NCBI GenBank assembly: GCA_963814165.1
Contig: CAWFBW010000016.1
Coordinates: forward strand, 124,001 to 188,000
Source of the DNA: DASRAA01 sp963814165
GTDB lineage: Bacteria > Acidobacteriota > Terriglobia > Terriglobales > Acidobacteriaceae
DNA length: 64,000 bases
Direction: 5' to 3'
A program made the position numbers and the translations under genes. This document shows, in pieces, positions 9,415 through 18,229 of the stretch. The notes under the pieces were generated by a model. The model searched no databases. It saw nothing but the letters and a program-made list of their open reading frames with translations, and was not told the DNA's origin. Position 1 is the first letter of the stretch, and each line of letters opens with the position of its first letter.

Positions 9415-11053
9415 CGAAAGAATCGACAGCAAAGGAGTCATTCGTGGATGGCGATTCCAGCCGGCATGCGCCGCTCGCGATGGACGCCGCGACGTTCCGC
9501 AAGCTGGGACATCGACTCGTGGACCAGCTCGCGGGGTTCCTGGAATCGTTGCCGCTTGGTCCGGTGACCCGTGATGAATCGCCGTCGGCCGTGCGCGACG
9601 CACTCGACCTCACAGGGCCGCTCCCGGAAATGGGGATGGACCCCGGGCCGCTGCTGGAAGAGACGGCACAGCTGCTTTTCGCTCACTCGCTCTTCAACGG
9701 ACACCCGCGTTTCTTCGGATACATCACCGCGCCGCCGGCGCCGATCGGGATTCTCGGCGACTTTCTCGCCGCGGCGGTGAACCCGAACGTTGGCGCGTGG
9801 ACACTCTCGCCAGCCGCCACCGAGATCGAGTCTCAGACCGTCAGATGGATCGCGGAGCTCATTGGCTACCCCGCCAATTGCGGCGGGCTGCTCCTCAGCG
9901 GCGGCAATATGGCGAACTTCGTCTGCTTCCTCGCTGCGCGCACTGCCAAGGCGGGCTGGGATGTACGCGAAGCACGGCGTTGCTGAAGATTCGGGACGCA
10001 GGCTTCGCGTGTACTGTTCGGGCGAAACGCACACGTGGATTCAAAAGGCCGCAGACCTTGGCGGCCTCGGCACCGAATCGATCCGGTGGATCGCCACCGA
10101 TTCCAGAATTACGGATGGACGTCTCCGCGCTGCGCCGTCAGATCGAAGCGGATACCGCCGCGGGAGATGTGCCATTCCTGGTCGTGGGAACCGCCGGGTC
10201 GGTCAGCACGGGCGCGGTCGATCCTCTGGCGGAAATCGGCGCGCTCTGCAAGGAGTATGGCCTGTGGTTCCACGTTGATGGAGCCTATGGTGGCTTTGCG
10301 GCTGCCGTTCCCGAGGCGCACGATGATCTACGTGGCCTGAGCCTGGCCGATTCGGTCGCGGTTGATCCGCACAAATGGCTCTACGCGCCGCTCGAGGCCG
10401 GATGCGCGCTGGTACGCGATCCGGAAATGCTGCGCGCGGCGTTCGCGTATCACCCTCCCTACTACCATTTCGAGGAGCAGGCGACGAACTATGTCGATTA
10501 TGGCCCGCAGAACTCGCGCGGCTTCCGTGCCCTGAAAGTCTGGCTTGCCCTGAAGCACGTCGGAGCCGCGGGGTATCGCAACATGATCGCGGACGATATA
10601 CGCCTGTCTCAGGCAATGGCGCAGGCGGTCAGCCGCCATGCGGAGCTGCAGCTCATGACCCAGGAATTGAGCATAACAACCTTCCGTTACGTGCCGCGCG
10701 ATCTTCGAGCGAGACTGGGGGAACCAGAGGTTGAACTTCATCTCGACGCGCTCAACCGTGAACTGGTCGATCGGCTGCAGCGCGGAGGTGAGACATTCGT
10801 CTCCAACGCCGTAGTCGGCGGCCACTACCTACTTCGCGCCTGCATTGTCAACTTTCACACCACTCAAGCGGATGTGGAAGCCGTGCCGGACATCGTTGCG
10901 CGCATCGGACGCGAGGTGGATGCTGAGCTGCGCCCGAGCGAATTCACAGCCCGGATAGGCTGGCCCGGGCCGGAGCGTTGGGGGTCGCAGGTGCGGTCGT
11001 CGTATTCAGGTAGAGGAGAGGCTTGCGACAGACTCCGGTCGAAGCGACGCTAA
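9411..11053 (+). CDS. PLP-dependent group II amino-acid decarboxylase (two frameshifts)
   Basis: Three frames combine into one enzyme of about 540 residues. The first (9411 to about 9965) carries the N-terminal part with NGHPRFFGYITAPPAPIG and LLLSGGNMANF. The second (to about 10105) carries YCSGETHTWIQKAADLGGLG, including the cofactor-stacking His. The third carries FHVDGAYGGFA (PLP-binding Asp) and DPHKWLYAPLEAG with the Schiff-base Lys. This matches aromatic-L-amino-acid/glutamate-type decarboxylases, which release CO2 from an amino acid to give an amine. Each break is one extra base, at GGG near 9958 and near 10108. The GTG start overlaps the PIG-L stop. The last 25 residues are Arg/Ser-rich and may reflect another error or a variable tail. 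Substrate is unknown. Confidence 0.85.
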
Positions 11054-11103
11054 AGCACTTCCAGGCTTGGTGTATCCCGTAGCCGAGCCGATGTGCCGCC
11101 GTC

Positions 11104-11114
11104 CCGCCGGGCGG
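11104..11114. repeat. Target-site duplication, left copy
   Basis: CCGCCGGGCGG lies directly left of the IS end and is repeated at 12422-12432. Eleven bases fits the 9-13 bp range known for IS4-family elements. Because the sequence is itself palindromic, the exact boundary is uncertain by one or two bases. Confidence 0.75.
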
Positions 11115-12421
11115 CATAAGCGTTAACTTAATTGTTGCCAGAGTTACGCGTCGGAGATTATGCTTACGGCATGGACAACGGCCTTGAGGGGTTGGGGAGT
11201 TGGGAGGTACTGCAGCAGTTCCTGCCGCCAGGATGGGCAGAACAAGCGCGTACGACGGGAGCCCTGAGACGGACTCGCGGAGTGCGGGATGCGGCTGCTT
11301 TACTGCGGGTCCTGCTGATGCATCTGGGACAGGGATGCTCGCTGGCGGAGACCGCGGTGCGGGCGCGCGAGGCGGGGCTGGCGCAATTGAGTGCGGTGGC
11401 TTTGTTTAAGCGACTGCGGGCGAGCGAAGCCTGGTTGTTGTGGCTGGCGCAGCAGTTGGGAGGAGCGGGGCAAGGGCTGTGGGCGGCACCGCAGCGGGTG
11501 GTGAGGGCCATCGATGCGACGGTAGTTTCCGAGCCGGGCAGCACGGGGACGAATTGGCGTCTGCATTACGGCTTACGCTTGGCAGATCTGCGCTGTGATT
11601 TTTTCGAACTCACCGACGTGCGTGGCGGGGAGAGTTGGAAACGAGTGCCGGTGCGGCGGGGGGAGATTCTGTTGGGCGATCGTATCTATGGACGGTCGAG
11701 CGGCATTGCCCATGTGCTGAAGGCCGAGGCGGATGTGGTGGTGCGCCTTACGCCCTCGCTATTAGCGCTGCTCGACGGGCAGGGGCGCGCCTGCGATCCC
11801 TTGCGGCAGGCGCGCTCGCTGCGGGTCGGTAGAGTGGGGACTTGGCCGACGCAGGTGCAGCATGAGGGGCAACGCTTTCCCGGCCGCTTGCTGGCCGTGC
11901 GGCGTAGCGCAGCGGCCACACGACTGGAACAAAAACGTCTGCGGCGGGAGGCGAGCCGCGACGGAAGAGTGATTTCACAACCCAGTTGGGCGGCAACACA
12001 ATACTTGTTTCTCTGGACCAGTCTGCCGGACTCGTTTTCCGCCGAAGTGGTGTTGGAATACTATCGTCGGCGCTGGCAAATAGAGCTGGCCTTCAAACGC
12101 ATGAAGTCTCTGGCCGGCTTGGGTCACTTACCCAAAAAAGACCCGGCCAGTGCCCGCGCCTGGTTGTATGGCAAACTCCTGGTCAGCCTGCTGGCCGAAC
12201 ATCTGATGCAAACGGCGAAAGGGTTTTCCCCCTGGGGTTATCAACTGCAGGCAGCAACCCAGCCGCTGGCGTGAAACCGAATACCTGTTGCACGAAATCC
12301 TCGCGGCGGTGAACCCCAACCTCCCCTTGGCCAATACGCTCCTCCACTGGAATCAGATCGCACATCGGCTTGCCTCCGCCCCGCGCACACGTAAACTGCA
12401 AACATTAAGTTAACGCTTATG
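11115..12421 (+). mobile_element. IS4-family insertion sequence, about 1.3 kb
   Basis: The element is bounded by perfect inverted repeats: CATAAGCGTTAACTTAAT on the left (11115-11132) and its complement on the right (12404-12421). It carries a single transposase gene and is flanked by an 11-bp direct repeat. Joining the flanks without the element rebuilds the hairpin GTCCCGCC-G-GGCGGGAC, so the insertion hit a REP-like palindrome. All parts of a complete element are present. Only the transposase has a late frameshift, which may be a sequence error. Confidence 0.88.
11132..12413 (+). CDS. IS4-family DDE transposase (late frameshift)
   Basis: The transposase shows the DDE core: first Asp in VRAIDATVV (about residue 130), second in LLGDRIYGRSS (about 183), and the C-terminal Y-2-R-3-E-6-K signature in YYRRRWQIELAFKRMK (about 310-325), diagnostic of IS4. 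A TTG at 11132 or the ATG at 11170 could start it. As written, the frame stops at 12274. Removing one base near 12265 continues it as RWRETEYLLHEILAAVNPNL and ends at the TAA at 12411-12413, inside the right inverted repeat, as is common in compact IS elements. The enzyme cuts and pastes the element through its terminal repeats. Confidence 0.88.
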
Positions 12422-12432
12422 CCGCCGGGCGG
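12422..12432. repeat. Target-site duplication, right copy
   Basis: This is the second copy of CCGCCGGGCGG, directly right of the IS; see the left copy at 11104-11114. Confidence 0.75.
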
Positions 12433-12463
12433 GACCGGCTCCTTCGAAAACACCATGCTGGAC

Positions 12464-12481
12464 GCGGCGCTGAAGCGCCGC
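12464..12481. repeat. TGAA-loop palindromic hairpin
   Basis: GCGGCGC-TGAA-GCGCCGC is a perfect 7-bp stem with the same TGAA loop as the split hairpin at 7585-7737. An outer ATGCT/AGCAT pairing (12455-12489) lengthens it. It lies in the spacer between the IS and tatC. Confidence 0.65.
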
Positions 12482-12639
12482 TCTAGCATAACCGCCACAG
12501 GCTAAAACAACTCCGAACCCGCTCTTAAGTAGACTAATTTGAAGAGACCTGTCGGCACGACTGAAGAGGCGCCCAGTGCCGTTGTATTGGCGAGATCAGA
12601 TCAAATCTTGCCAACGATTTCCTGACGATTTCTTGCTGA

Positions 12640-13440
12640 CTATTCTTCGGCCTTACCCGCTCGCTTCCGGCGCTGCGCGGGATGCACGAACCAGGCAATC
12701 GCGATGCTTACGAGGTACAGAATGATCATGGGCGCGGCGAAGATGCACATGTTCATGATGTCGGTCGTAGGAGTGATGATAGCCGCGATGATGAAGATGA
12801 CCAGGATGGAATAGCGCAGGTTGCGCCACATCCAGCCGGCGGTGAGGATGCCCATCAGCGACAGGAAGAAGACGAGGATCGGCATTTCGAAGACGATGCC
12901 GAGGCCGAGGATGATGGTGAGAAACAGGTCGGTGTATTCGCCGATGGTGATCATCGGCTTGAACTGAGCGCTCCAGCCAATCAGGAAATCGAGAGCCGCC
13001 GGGTAGACCATCTTGTAGGCGAAGACTCCGCCGGCAAGAAACAGGCCGACGGTACTGAACATGAACGGCATCACGTAGCGGCGTTCATGGCGATAGAGGC
13101 CGGGCGAAATGAACAGCCAAATCTGGTAGAGAACGAACGGCGACGCCACGAAGACCCCGGCGATAAACGAGATCTTCAGATACATATTGAAGGGGTCGGT
13201 GGGGTTCAGGTAGACGAGCTTCTGCTCCATCTGGTGGGCCGCCAGGGCCGTCATGATGGGCTTCTGCATGAGCGCGAAAATTTGCTCGTGGAACCACCAG
13301 CAGACACAAAAGCCGGCCACGATGTAGAGAAAGCTGTAAATGATGCGGCGGCGCAGCTCCTCGAGGTGATCGAGGAAGCTCATGCCGGTCATTTCCTCGG
13401 AGCCGCGCTGCTGGGCTTTTTCAATGATCGGGCTAGACAT
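12640..13440 (-). CDS. tatC: Sec-independent (Tat) translocase subunit TatC
   Basis: This 266-residue protein has the six-helix TatC layout. Its cytoplasmic N-terminus has the conserved MSFLDHLEELRRRI motif (about residues 20-33) that binds twin-arginine signal peptides. The PFVLYQIWLFISPGLYRHERR region follows the second helix, and the last helices contain ITPTTDIMN. It forms the receptor of the twin-arginine pathway that exports folded proteins across the inner membrane. Its ATG overlaps the tatA stop by eight bases, so the two are translationally coupled. The length is normal and the frame intact. The downstream 200 bases hold only repeats. Confidence 0.97.
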   Translation of the reverse strand: MSSPIIEKAQQRGSEEMTGMSFLDHLEELRRRIIYSFLYIVAGFCVCWWFHEQIFALMQKPIMTALAAHQMEQKLVYLNPTDPFNMYLKISFIAGVFVASPFVLYQIWLFISPGLYRHERRYVMPFMFSTVGLFLAGGVFAYKMVYPAALDFLIGWSAQFKPMITIGEYTDLFLTIILGLGIVFEMPILVFFLSLMGILTAGWMWRNLRYSILVIFIIAAIITPTTDIMNMCIFAAPMIILYLVSIAIAWFVHPAQRRKRAGKAEE

Positions 13441-13831
13441 TATGGCTTGGCACTTCAGGCGCGAGTGGACTGCCCGGAGCTAGCTCGGAGCTGACGGGGT
13501 TCGGCGGATGAACGTCGGCGGGCGCAGGCGGGTCAGGCATGGGGAACGATACCCGAGGAATCGACTCGCCCGGCGGCACGCTGGCAGTGTCGAAGACTTT
13601 TTCTGCCGGCAGTATCTTGGGGGTGTTATCGGGCGGGGCCTGTTTGGCACGCTCTTCCAGTTCGATGTTGAGCATCTCGGTTTCGAGCTGGCTCTTGAAG
13701 TCGTTGCTGGCCTTCTTGAATTCGGCAAGCGCTTTTCCCAACTGGCGTCCCAATTCGGGAAGCTTCTTCGGCCCGAAAATTACCAGGGCCAGAAGAAAGA
13801 TGAAAATCATCTCCGGCATGCCAAGATTCAT
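13433..13831 (-). CDS. tatA: Twin-arginine translocase subunit TatA/TatB
   Basis: From the ATG at 13831 the protein has about 132 residues: a short N-terminal membrane helix (MPEMIFIFLLALVIFGPKKL) with the FGPKKLPELGR hinge, an amphipathic helix, then a Pro/Glu-rich cytoplasmic tail (about 75-132). This is a TatA/TatB/TatE protein. The glutamate near the start of the helix (PEM) is more TatB-like, so the exact class is open, and many acidobacteria use one bifunctional subunit. A longer in-frame start at 14023 runs through the upstream palindrome and is not credible. It forms the export pore with TatC, encoded directly downstream. Confidence 0.92.
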   Translation of the reverse strand: MNLGMPEMIFIFLLALVIFGPKKLPELGRQLGKALAEFKKASNDFKSQLETEMLNIELEERAKQAPPDNTPKILPAEKVFDTASVPPGESIPRVSFPMPDPPAPADVHPPNPVSSELAPGSPLAPEVPSHNV

Positions 13832-13982
13832 GGATTCATCATAATGTGCGGCGGCGATGGCAGCAAACGGGGGATAGTTGCGAGTTACCAGTTGCCGGTT
13901 GTTCGCCTCGGAGGGCGCGGAAGGAAAAAACGGCCAATCAATTGAGGTTAGGCGTGGGAATGCCAAAAAAGCAAGGCAGCCC

Positions 13983-14025
13983 GGGTCCCACCCTTTCGCA
14001 AAGAACGCGAAAGGATGGGGCACCC
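13983..14025. repeat. Palindromic repeat, copy 1 of a variable-stem family
   Basis: On the minus strand the element reads GGGTGCCCCATCC, then TTTCGC, a seven-base loop, GCGAAA, then GGGTGGGACCC. Outer arms pair with a few bulges and the inner TTTCGC/GCGAAA stem is perfect. The outer arms recur at 42854-42890 with a different, still paired, inner stem. It lies between the tatA start and the beta-helix gene. Confidence 0.7.
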
Positions 14026-14057
14026 AGAGTTACTCGCGACGCGGGTTTGCGCGGGAG

Positions 14058-15818
14058 CTAAGGCAAGTAGTTGTTATCGACGCCAGCCTGCTTCCCGTCT
14101 GTGGTTTTCGTCCACACGGGAGAGAGCAACTGGTAATCCATGGCCGACGGGTTGATGTAGGTGAACGGAGCGGCTTGCGTCAGGTTGTTAACGGGATACG
14201 TCGGGACTGACTCCCCGGGCTGCGCCCAAATGACGTTGCCGTAGAACCGGGCGTTGAAGTCGTTCGGCAACGTGCTCGGGTTGCCCATGTAGTTTTTCAG
14301 GCCAGTGGTGCCGGTGTATCCCCAGTCGCCAGTGGGATGGTCACAGAGTGCGTTGTCCAAGATCCACAAATTGTTCGAAATAGGGACGGGAAACGGCGGG
14401 GCCTGTCCGTTGGAGCTGAAGTAAATCGAGTTCCAGCACGGAGTCGACGCCGCGGACACTGCGGTGTTGTGCTGGAAGACGATATCCCGGATGGTGCCCG
14501 GGGTGTTGCCGGCAAGCCGGTTCAGTCCTCCGCTCGTAGCCAAAGCCAGGTTGCGGTTGCCACCGAGAACCTTGGGGTCATAGAACAAAATCAGGTTGTT
14601 GGCGATGTTCCAGCGGTCTTGCGAGCCGGGGTTGTGACAGTTGGGATAGCCCCCAGCCGCGCCGCAGGTGTCGTCCTCGGCCAAGGAGTTGATTCCCGCG
14701 ACCACGTTCTGCAGTATGTTGTTGGCAATCGTGATGTCATTGTCCACCGCGAAATCACCCGACTGTCCTGAGCGGACGGTCAGCACGATGGCGTATCCCA
14801 TTTGCCCATTGGCCCACACATTCTCGATGACATTGCTGTCAAACAGAATGCGCTGGCCGCTTTTGACCTCGAAGGCATTCTTCACGACCATCGACTTGTT
14901 CGTCACCGACTCCGTAACCCACGAGAGCGGCTTATACAGGTAGTTGTTGCGGATCTCGATGTCGGAGGGCACGCCCGGATTGCCGTTGCCACCCGCGCCA
15001 CCAAACATGATGTTCTCTGTACTGGCGCTGATGTAGTTGTTGACGATCTTGATTGGGCCGAGGCAGCGGTAACAGCCAGTGCCGATCGTGTCGTAGGTCT
15101 TGATGTGCACGTTGTCAATGTAGCTGTCTACCAAGGCGGCATTATTCCAGTTGGTTACGATGCCACCCTGAAGGTCCTGGAGCGGCCCGCCATGCCCGTA
15201 GACTCGATCCACGTAGATGTGGTCGGCCATCGTCCCGGAAGTTCCGGCAATGTTCATCAAGAAGTAGGTCATGCAGTGCAGGGTGGTGGTGCCGCATCCA
15301 GTGGGATAGTTGGAGGCGGCAGTGATCTCCAGCCCAGCCAGGCGCCAGTAGTTCGCGCCGTACGCGGCCGTGATGGTCGCGGTTGCGCCGGGCGCGACGA
15401 GTTTCGGCATGTAAACGGCATTGGCCGGAGACACGCGCGTTCCGGCCGGCAGGTTGGCCAGCTGCGACGAGACGATGTAGATCCACTTCTTGTTCGGGTT
15501 TGTTTTCAAGGGAAGCGTGAACGAGCCGCTATAGGTGACGCCTGCATCCAGAACGATCACGTCTCCCGGCGCCGAGTTGGTGAGAGCCGTCCTGAATTGG
15601 GCCACGTCGTGCGTAGCCCATGTTGTGCCGCCGGTGGGCAGATGCCACGAGGTATCGAGATAGACCTTCGGTAGTTGTGCAACCGGTTTACTCAACTGCG
15701 CGTGGAGGTTGAGCGTGACAACACTGAGTATCAGTAGGAGGCACGAGAAGAGGGCACTTGTCGACGTAGGCCGGCGCGTGGTGAAAGGTCGACTTTCATT
15801 TTTGACGGGAATTTGCAC
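14058..15818 (-). CDS. Secreted right-handed parallel beta-helix protein
   Basis: The protein has about 586 residues. A GTG at 15818 with GAGGAG eight bases upstream gives a signal peptide (hydrophobic core LFSCLLLILSVVTLNLHAQ), so I prefer it to the ATG at 15944, whose extension is Cys/Arg-rich. The mature part has beta-helix character: repeated short strands with Asn-rich turns such as IEIRNNYLYKPLSW, VDNDITIANNILQNVVAG and DRWNIANNLILFYDP. Such folds occur in polysaccharide lyases, glycosidases and adhesins. Several paired Cys residues (GTGCYRCLG, CGAAGGYPNC) suggest disulfides outside the cytoplasm. No catalytic signature is clear enough to name an enzyme. The gene stands alone on the minus strand, upstream of tatA. 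Confidence 0.75.
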   Translation of the reverse strand: MQIPVKNESRPFTTRRPTSTSALFSCLLLILSVVTLNLHAQLSKPVAQLPKVYLDTSWHLPTGGTTWATHDVAQFRTALTNSAPGDVIVLDAGVTYSGSFTLPLKTNPNKKWIYIVSSQLANLPAGTRVSPANAVYMPKLVAPGATATITAAYGANYWRLAGLEITAASNYPTGCGTTTLHCMTYFLMNIAGTSGTMADHIYVDRVYGHGGPLQDLQGGIVTNWNNAALVDSYIDNVHIKTYDTIGTGCYRCLGPIKIVNNYISASTENIMFGGAGGNGNPGVPSDIEIRNNYLYKPLSWVTESVTNKSMVVKNAFEVKSGQRILFDSNVIENVWANGQMGYAIVLTVRSGQSGDFAVDNDITIANNILQNVVAGINSLAEDDTCGAAGGYPNCHNPGSQDRWNIANNLILFYDPKVLGGNRNLALATSGGLNRLAGNTPGTIRDIVFQHNTAVSAASTPCWNSIYFSSNGQAPPFPVPISNNLWILDNALCDHPTGDWGYTGTTGLKNYMGNPSTLPNDFNARFYGNVIWAQPGESVPTYPVNNLTQAAPFTYINPSAMDYQLLSPVWTKTTDGKQAGVDNNYLP

Positions 15819-16438
15819 TGTGTACTCCTCAGAGTGGGGGAACAACACGTCACAGCACGCAATCCCCGGCGCGGTTCGAATTGGTGGCGCAAGTCGATTG
15901 CAGTCGCGCATCGAGGGCGTTGCGTGCATGTGTCCGTGTTTCACGAATAAATGAGGTGAGCTTCAATTGGGAACGAACGATAGTCGTAGTATCGAAACTA
16001 AAGTAACCAGGGCCGATTACCGTGCCGTTTGGGGACTGTCTTTGCTTTTGGCGATCGCCCTATTAAATGGGGCGGCGCTGCCAGAGTTGCACGGCGCGAG
16101 AACCCGACGGAATCCGGCATCACCGTGAGGGGGCTTCCAGCGTTCGTGTCATCGTCAGCCGGGCGTCTGTGCGTTTAGTCTGACTCCTACCTTCCTTTTC
16201 GGAAAGGACGCGATCGTAAAGGGCAGGCGACGAGAAAACGTGGGCTTGCGGCTAACCAACCGGGGTTCGACCCGTCAGACCGGGCATGTGGTTTCAGCAT
16301 CTTCGGAACCCAAGCCCGCATCCAAATCAGCACCAACGGGATCCAAGTCGCCGGCCCGCAAAATGTTATACTTAGCCATCTCAAGCCTGTTGCGAAGTCG
16401 TATGAACATCAGTGTCCCGCCTATTGAAGGATTAAATA
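15819..16438. other. Divergent intergenic region before ctpA
   Basis: This 620-bp spacer separates the beta-helix gene from ctpA. I see no coding frame with support. A hairpin-rich part at 16185-16310 (CCTTCC/GGAAAGG and CGGG/CCCG stems) does not match a riboswitch class I know. An extended -10 box lies near the right end. Confidence 0.5.
16364..16372 (+). promoter_or_regulatory. Extended -10 promoter element for ctpA
   Basis: TGTTATACT matches the TGn-TATAAT extended -10 form, about 65 bases upstream of the ctpA ATG. No good -35 box is present, which is usual for this promoter type. Confidence 0.4.
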
Positions 16439-18088
16439 ATGGCCAGTAGTCCCCGTCGTTCCGCCTTGGTTATTGTCACCGTCATTCTTGCTTGCGGCTG
16501 CGTGGGCATGCTGTTTGGGCAGCGCCTGAATACGGCGTCGACGCCCAGCGACAGCGACATTCGCGACAGTGTCAAGAGCTTCACGCAGGTGTATGAGGTG
16601 GTGCAGCAGAATTACGCGGAGCCGGTGAATCCCGACAAGGCCATCTACAACGGCGCAATTCCGGGCATGTTGCGGGTGCTGGATCCGCACTCGAACTTTT
16701 TCGATCCCAAGGCGTACGCGGCGCTGCGCGAAGACCAGCGCGGCAAGTACTACGGCGTGGGCATGCAAGTGGGGCCGCGGAATAACAAGGTCATCGTAAT
16801 CGCGCCGTTCTCAGGGGCCCCGGCGTATCGGGCCGGAATTCGTCCAGGCGACATTATTGTCGCGGTGGACGGAAAATCCACCGACAACATGAGCACCAGC
16901 GACGTAGCCGATCTGCTGAAAGGCCCGAAGGGCACGACGGTCAAGATCACCATGCTGCGCGAAGGCAACGACAAACCCATCGACTTCAACGTGGTGCGCG
17001 ACGAGATTCCGCGCTACAGCGTTGACGTTCACTTCATGATCAAGCCGGGCATCGGCTACATCCACATCAATGGCTTCCAGGAGACGACCGAGCACGAAGT
17101 ATCCCTGGCGCTTGACGAATTGCAGACGCAGGGCGAGTTGAAGGGCTTGATTCTGGACCTGCGGCAGAACCCAGGCGGGTTGCTGAGTGAAGGCGTGGGC
17201 GTGGCCGACAAGTTCCTGAAGAAGGGACAGGTCATCGTCTCCCATCATGGCCGTTCGTCACCGGAGAAGGTGTACCGCGCGGCGCACGGCAATGGCGGCA
17301 AGGACTATCCGCTGGTAGTGCTGGTGAATCGCGGGACCGCGTCGGCGGCTGAGATCGTAGCCGGAGCAATCCAAGATCACGACCGCGGGTTGATCGTGGG
17401 CGAGACGACATTCGGCAAGGGGCTGGTGCAGACGGTATATCCGTTGTCGGAGAATACCGGACTAGCGCTCACGACCGCCCATTACTACACGCCCAGCGGC
17501 CGCCTGATTCAGCGCGACTATAGCGGCGTATCGCTCTACGATTATTATTACAACAGCCGCGACTCCGGAGACGGATCGCCGGCGACTCCGAGCCGCGAAG
17601 TGAAGATGACCGACAGCGGCCGCACGGTGTACGGCGGTGGCGGCATCAATCCTGACGTGGTGATTGCGTCAATAAAGAGCAACAAGTTCCAGGACACGCT
17701 GCTGCAAAAGTACGCCTTCTTTAACTTCGCCAAGCACTACGTGATCAACCACAAGGTTACGCAAAACTTCCAAGTGGACGATGCCGTGATGCAGGACTTC
17801 CGCAAATTCCTGGACTCACAACAGATCACGTTTGCGGAAGCCGAGTTGGCCGAGAACAACGACTGGCTGCGCTCGAACATCAAAGCCGAGCTGTTCGTCA
17901 ATGAATTCGGGAGCCAGGAAGGCCTCAAAGTACACGCCGAGACCGACCCGACGGTGCAGAAGGCGCTCGACCTGCTGCCCAAGGCCAAGGAACTGGCCGA
18001 CAACGCCAAGAAGACCATCGCCCAGCGCAACAATGCACGGATGACAGCGCAGCAGGAAGCGGCGCCGGCCGCGGCCGATAACCAGTAA
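16439..18088 (+). CDS. S41-family C-terminal processing peptidase (CtpA-type)
   Basis: This 549-residue protein has an N-terminal anchor or signal segment (about 8-27), a PDZ domain (about 100-190, with YGVGMQV and GIRPGDIIVAVDG) and an S41 catalytic domain. The nucleophile Ser lies in NRGTASAAEIVAGA (about residue 303) and the general-base Lys in GETTFGKGLVQT (about 328). CtpA enzymes are periplasmic proteases that process C-termini or degrade misfolded proteins and regulate cell-wall hydrolases. The C-terminal 150 residues are helical and end in a Lys/Ala/Gln-rich tail. The ATG follows a weak purine stretch. A terminator lies 24 bases after the stop, so the gene is probably monocistronic. 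Confidence 0.94.
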   Translation: MASSPRRSALVIVTVILACGCVGMLFGQRLNTASTPSDSDIRDSVKSFTQVYEVVQQNYAEPVNPDKAIYNGAIPGMLRVLDPHSNFFDPKAYAALREDQRGKYYGVGMQVGPRNNKVIVIAPFSGAPAYRAGIRPGDIIVAVDGKSTDNMSTSDVADLLKGPKGTTVKITMLREGNDKPIDFNVVRDEIPRYSVDVHFMIKPGIGYIHINGFQETTEHEVSLALDELQTQGELKGLILDLRQNPGGLLSEGVGVADKFLKKGQVIVSHHGRSSPEKVYRAAHGNGGKDYPLVVLVNRGTASAAEIVAGAIQDHDRGLIVGETTFGKGLVQTVYPLSENTGLALTTAHYYTPSGRLIQRDYSGVSLYDYYYNSRDSGDGSPATPSREVKMTDSGRTVYGGGGINPDVVIASIKSNKFQDTLLQKYAFFNFAKHYVINHKVTQNFQVDDAVMQDFRKFLDSQQITFAEAELAENNDWLRSNIKAELFVNEFGSQEGLKVHAETDPTVQKALDLLPKAKELADNAKKTIAQRNNARMTAQQEAAPAAADNQ

Positions 18089-18111
18089 GAGTTTCACTTC
18101 CCTTACAAGAG

Positions 18112-18135
18112 GCCCGCCTCGCGCGGGCTTTTCTT
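18112..18135 (+). terminator. Rho-independent terminator of ctpA
   Basis: A GCCCGC-CTCGC-GCGGGC hairpin is followed directly by TTTTCTTTT, about 24 bases after the ctpA stop. Confidence 0.8.
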
Positions 18136-18210
18136 TTGCGCGAGTCCAAAATTGATACCTTGGGGTTGATTCCCTGCGGATTATTCTTGCACCGCATAGT
18201 CCTAAGCGTT

Positions 18211-18229
18211 ATAGTACGTTTCGTACTAT
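18211..18229 (+). promoter_or_regulatory. Putative PadR operator over the start codon
   Basis: ATAGTACG-TTT-CGTACTAT is a perfect 8-bp inverted repeat whose last two bases are the first two bases of the padR ATG. PadR regulators bind dyads of this size and often control themselves, so this is a strong candidate for an autoregulatory operator. Binding here would block both promoter clearance and the translation start region. Confidence 0.7.

Noticed and set aside
12551..12585. GGCAC...GTGCC pairing near 12555 as a further copy of the TGAA hairpin
   Set aside because: It contains TGAAGAGG, but the arms pair over only five bases; it may be a decayed copy, but this is not strong enough to list.
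12682..13494. A 270-codon open frame antisense to tatC
   Set aside because: Highly charged Asp/Glu/His/Arg-rich sequence, typical of the complement of a membrane protein gene; tatC is unambiguous.
16185..16310. Hairpin-rich part with GGGGTTCGACCC, at first tRNA- or riboswitch-like
   Set aside because: The T-arm would have only four pairs, no acceptor or anticodon stem can be built, and it does not fit a riboswitch consensus I know. A covariance search would decide.
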